Source of the DNA: Candidatus Cloacimonadota bacterium
GTDB taxonomy: Bacteria > Cloacimonadota > Cloacimonadia > Cloacimonadales > TCS61
Length of the DNA stretch: 6,014 nucleotides
Direction of reading: 5' to 3'
NCBI GenBank assembly: GCA_030668345.1
Contig: DAOUUD010000115.1
Span: 1 to 6,014 of the forward strand
Both the position numbers and the translations under genes were made by a program. The notes beneath the pieces are model-generated. The model had not been told where the DNA came from and made no database searches. It saw only the letters and a list, made by a program, of their open reading frames with translations. Below, one piece after another: positions 5,323-6,014 of the stretch (within the stretch, counting starts at the first letter, position 1; each line of letters starts with the position of its first letter).

Positions 5323-6014
5323 TTACTTTATCAATATCATTTTTTTGGTAATAGTTTTCTTCTCAGTAACAAGCTGGTAGAAATAAACTCCACTCGAAAC
5401 TCGCTTCCCATTATCATCTCTGCCATTCCAGATCATTTCGCTGCGACCGGGGCTCATGTAGCAATCTAACAGGGTTTTTACCTTTTGTCCTTTGATGTTG
5501 TAGATATCCAGTTTTACTTTTCCCTCTTTCGGGAGGTTGAATACTATTTTCGTCTCCGGATTGAATGGGTTGGGGTAATTATATAACTGGTATTGGGTGT
5601 TGGGTATTAGGTGTTGGGTAGATTCTACAAACGGTTCTGCTCCGAATTCGTAACAACCCATATCTATAATTGAAGTTCCGTTATTATCTCCATCCCAAAT
5701 GCGGTGATTGTGCAGCAAGTCCCATGGTGGCAGGAAAAGCCCGGTTGTATCCGGTGTGCCTGCATCTATGCAGGGGGAAAGAGGGGAAAGCAGATAAGAT
5801 AGCTCTGGTGTTCCGAAAAAAAGCGGGTCTTCATCGATGTTGCCTTCACCCCAATTAATTATATTGGCATTGTTTTGATTATAGATACCATCTTCTCCAT
5901 TTTTGATGTTGCAGTTATCTACATTAAGCTCATATGTAAATCCGTAAGGTGTTTCATCTACTATATAAACTTCATAATCTGTGTTGTTATGCATTATCGT
6001 GTTTTTTAAAGTAA
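5323..6014 (-). CDS. Secreted beta-helix/choice-of-anchor protein with C-terminal sorting domain (3' end of gene)
   Basis: The reading frame stays open to the right edge (upstream residues TLKNTI precede the first visible Met at 5992-5994), so this is the C-terminal 230 or so residues of a longer protein and that Met is not a true start. TLKNTIMHNNTDYEV resembles the last coils of a right-handed parallel beta-helix. Counting from that Met, residues about 51-117 (GNIDEDPLF...LSPLSPCIDAGTPD...GTSIIDMGCYEFG) match the end motif of choice-of-anchor Q/polymorphic outer-membrane-type proteins (DP-F...SPCIDAG...D-GCYE). Residues about 137-223 (YNYPNPFNPETKIVFNLP...LDIYNIKGQKVKTL...WNGRDDNGKRVSSGVYFYQL...KKMILIK) are a FlgD-like Ig fold/type IX secretion sorting domain, normally removed or used for anchoring during export by the Por machinery. 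A repetitive linker joins the two. The protein is expected on the cell surface or released; its ligand or substrate is unknown. Confidence 0.85.
   Translation of the reverse strand, partial: TLKNTIMHNNTDYEVYIVDETPYGFTYELNVDNCNIKNGEDGIYNQNNANIINWGEGNIDEDPLFFGTPELSYLLSPLSPCIDAGTPDTTGLFLPPWDLLHNHRIWDGDNNGTSIIDMGCYEFGAEPFVESTQHLIPNTQYQLYNYPNPFNPETKIVFNLPKEGKVKLDIYNIKGQKVKTLLDCYMSPGRSEMIWNGRDDNGKRVSSGVYFYQLVTEKKTITKKMILIK
5596..5620. repeat. Two copies of an 11-bp direct repeat in the linker before the sorting domain
   Basis: GGTGTTGGGTA occurs at 5596-5606 and 5610-5620, a 14-bp period, with a related partial copy (TATTGGGTGTTGGGT) to the left. On the coding strand it reads as ACCCAACACC/AATACC-type runs and encodes the LIPNTQYQLYNYP linker between the anchor-Q-like part and the sorting domain. 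Confidence 0.6.

Noticed and set aside
5670..5858. 62-codon plus-strand open frame antisense to the secreted protein gene
   Set aside because: It overlaps the conserved SPCIDAG and GCYEFG motifs of the minus-strand gene and lacks a ribosome binding site.
5992..5994. ATG as true start of the minus-strand secreted protein
   Set aside because: The frame is open upstream to the window edge, no signal peptide follows this ATG, and the residues before it (TLKNTI) continue a beta-helix coil.
1..6014. CRISPR array, tRNA, rRNA, insertion sequence or defence genes
   Set aside because: No regularly spaced repeats, no tRNA-like cloverleaf, no transposase or nuclease-effector frame was found on either strand.

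Overview
The window looks like a stretch of chromosome from an AT-rich, Gram-negative bacterium of the Fibrobacteres-Chlorobi-Bacteroidetes (FCB) superphylum. A Candidatus Cloacimonadota (WWE1)-type genome is my best guess. The support is: a C-terminal YPNPFNP-type secretion-sorting domain behind a choice-of-anchor/parallel beta-helix ending; an exported helix-hairpin-helix (HhH) protein fused to a large outer-membrane barrel; and a PorV/UPF0164-like outer membrane protein beside it. The phylum is an inference from family resemblance, not from a marker gene.

Layout, left to right. Positions 1-257 (minus) hold the 5' part of a PorV/UPF0164-like outer membrane protein. Positions 269-2878 (minus) hold an 869-residue HhH plus beta-barrel protein, 11 nt upstream of the first gene and almost certainly in one operon with it. 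Positions 2879-3056 are a divergent promoter region with a perfect 20-bp palindrome. Positions 3057-3533 (plus) encode a type IV pilin-like protein (pseudopilin). Positions 3534-3607 carry a sigma70-like promoter candidate and a strong terminator-like hairpin. Positions 3608-5182 (plus) encode a PHP-superfamily (CehA/McbA-like) metallohydrolase. Positions 5183-5322 are a convergent intergenic region with a three-armed inverted repeat. Positions 5323-6014 (minus) hold the 3' end of a secreted beta-helix protein with a sorting domain, whose start lies beyond the window.

Four of the five genes belong to the cell envelope or secretion. The pseudopilin and the HhH/barrel operon diverge from one shared control region, which permits the speculation that they act together at the cell surface. 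Against a DNA-uptake role, the HhH hairpins have lost the usual glycines. The PHP hydrolase is probably cytoplasmic and shows no obvious link to its neighbours. No RNA genes, CRISPR arrays, insertion sequences or phage genes were seen. I found no clear new defence or mobile system. The most interesting points are the hairpin that both ends the pilin transcript and covers the likely ribosome binding site of the PHP gene, the palindrome in the divergent promoter, and the alternative hairpins between the convergent genes.
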